DNA from: Singulisphaera sp. GP187
GTDB taxonomy: Bacteria > Planctomycetota > Planctomycetia > Isosphaerales > Isosphaeraceae
Length of the DNA stretch: 64,000 nucleotides
Direction: 5' to 3'
NCBI RefSeq assembly: GCF_900129635.1
Contig: NZ_FSRB01000001.1
Location: 2,147,501 to 2,211,500, forward strand
The number at the start of each line of letters is the position of its first letter. Position 1 is the first letter of the stretch. Made by a program: the position numbers and the translations under genes. Of the stretch, positions 63,021 through 64,000 are shown piece by piece. The notes below the pieces were generated by a model. It searched no databases, was not told the origin of the DNA, and saw nothing but the letters and a program-made list of their open reading frames with translations.

Positions 63021-63458
63021 ATGGCGTCCCATAAGAAACACCAACCGCCCCGCCGGATGCTCAAACGGGATCGCCGGCCCGCGACACCGGTCATCCTCAC
63101 GACTACCTCTGAGAGGCTGGGTCTTGAAAGCATGTCCGATATCTTGAGGGAATACCTCGGGCCGTACCATGACATGGCCGACGATGAATACGAACTTCGC
63201 AATCTGTTCATACTGGCAGTCTTGGCATGGAACGCCGCCTTGTTGCCTAAAAAGCGGCGGCAACCCTTGATTGATCATTTTTTCAAGACGACTTTGACGG
63301 AGGCCTCTGAACCAGACCGCGCTGAAGCCAGACGGTTCGTCGACATGATGATTCAACGGAAAGAGGTATCCTACGCGACGATTCAGCGTGCATTCATCTC
63401 CTTCGAGTTGACGGATCGAGGCTATGACTATCACCTGACGACATTGTCGACACCGTAA
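63021..63458 (+). CDS. Hypothetical protein, 145 aa
   Basis: A soluble, charged protein: a basic start (MASHKKHQPPRRMLKRDRRP) and a helical body (LEYLGPY-like region MSDILREYLGPYHDMADDEY, LFILAVLAWNAALLPKKRRQ, RAEARRFVDMMIQRK). AAGGAAG 7 bases before ATG supports it. No family was recognised. It stands alone between tag and the gene at 63836. Confidence 0.65.
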   Translation: MASHKKHQPPRRMLKRDRRPATPVILTTTSERLGLESMSDILREYLGPYHDMADDEYELRNLFILAVLAWNAALLPKKRRQPLIDHFFKTTLTEASEPDRAEARRFVDMMIQRKEVSYATIQRAFISFELTDRGYDYHLTTLSTP

Positions 63459-63835
63459 TTCCTTGCGAAAATTCCGGCGAGCACTCGGCGTTCAGCAGGC
63501 CGCAGGGGCGTCGCCAATCCCGGTTACGGCAATGACAGGTGCCAACTCCGCCACCTGGTGGACGATGTCCACTGTCCGGGCCGGTACAGTCGGTTACCTT
63601 CGGGTGAACCACAGCTCGAGCGATCAGAGTGGCTGGGGTCGGTACTCGGACCCCGGTGCGGAGGCCATCATGAAGACCGGGGGCCGGGTATCGACCCCAG
63701 CCACCCTGACGTCAACCACTCGAGGGTAAACTGCTTAAGGCATTGGTCACGGCCGTGGGGTGGAAGCGACATTTACGTTTAGCGGCATCTATTTGTTTCT
63801 AAGTTTCACGAATCGGCAATAGCTAAGGATTTTGC
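63459..63835. other. Intergenic region, nothing identified
   Basis: About 380 bases. A plus-strand frame (63463-63729) is Ser/Thr/Gly-rich and lacks a ribosome site. No gene, repeat or hairpin is supported. Confidence 0.45.
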
Positions 63836-64000
63836 ATGAGTCACTGTTTTGCAACCAAGGTCCTCGGAACCGTTGCCTCGATCACGGCTGTCCTGGTCAC
63901 GACCAGCGTGACGGGGGCCGAGGAGACGGTGAAACGAGACGAACCCGGATCGATCTCCGCTGTCGGCCGGCAGATGCGCAAGTCGATTGACGCCAAGGAG
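63836..64000 (+). CDS. Exported protein, 5' part only
   Basis: 55 codons are open to the end of the window. MSHCFATKVLGTVASITAVL and TTSVTGAEE form a signal peptide with a cleavage site near TGA-EE; polar sequence follows (GSISAVGRQMRKSIDAKE). AAGGA 6 bases before the ATG supports the start. Function cannot be judged. Confidence 0.7.
   Translation, partial: MSHCFATKVLGTVASITAVLVTTSVTGAEETVKRDEPGSISAVGRQMRKSIDAKE

Overview
The window is high-GC chromosomal DNA from a planctomycete, most likely close to Isosphaeraceae (an inference from gene content; there is no rRNA to confirm it). The signs are four DUF1559 'pilin-headed' genes (one broken), planctomycete surface-protein start motifs, a PEP-CTERM protein, cytochromes with many CxxCH motifs, Gfo/Idh/MocA oxidoreductases, an Anbu proteasome-like protease cluster, and long intergenic spaces holding short dispersed palindromic repeats. 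No tRNA, rRNA, CRISPR array, prophage or intact insertion sequence was seen.

Layout. 0-4 kb: end of a cysteine-desulfurase-like gene, a PEP-CTERM protein and two hypotheticals. 4.1-9.6 kb: an Anbu / transglutaminase / alpha-E / permuted ATP-grasp module, with a second transglutaminase-like gene facing the other way. 10-12 kb: a small helix-turn-helix protein and a soluble Ser/Thr kinase. 12-16.4 kb: a secreted beta-propeller protein and a five-CxxCH cytochrome with a PA14-like domain, in one transcription unit. 17-21.7 kb: a 1570-residue surface protein (beta-helix, six DUF11 repeats, Calx-beta, Ig-like) behind a near-consensus sigma-70 promoter. 23-28 kb: CPBP protease, then tyrS, an oxidoreductase and a lipid A-type acyltransferase. 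28-35.3 kb: three copies of a [DUF1559 + small lipoprotein] module, one with a broken DUF1559 gene, with transposase debris between copies 2 and 3.

35.8-46 kb: metabolic genes (S15-type hydrolase, Tat-exported oxidoreductase, D-threonine aldolase-like enzyme, sugar isomerase/epimerase, HAD phosphatase, CutC), an odd sigma-factor-like protein and a histone-H1-like basic protein. 46.2-48.8 kb: Lon. 49.7-52.8 kb: a fourth DUF1559 gene with a lipoprotein, divergent from a XylR-like regulator. 52.9-58.2 kb: a TolC / HlyD / MacB-type permease operon without an ATPase gene. 58.4-64 kb: a double-TPM-domain membrane protein, a DUF3472 gene fused by an apparent deletion to a beheaded SGNH hydrolase, tag (3-methyladenine glycosylase), and small or partial genes.

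Most notable: a sigma-like protein that begins with the motif otherwise found at the start of planctomycete surface proteins; the repeated pilin-lipoprotein module with terminators inside it; two transglutaminases with contrasting active sites in the Anbu cluster; a 158-bp out-of-frame overlap between the TolC and HlyD genes; and two interleaved families of dispersed palindromic repeats.
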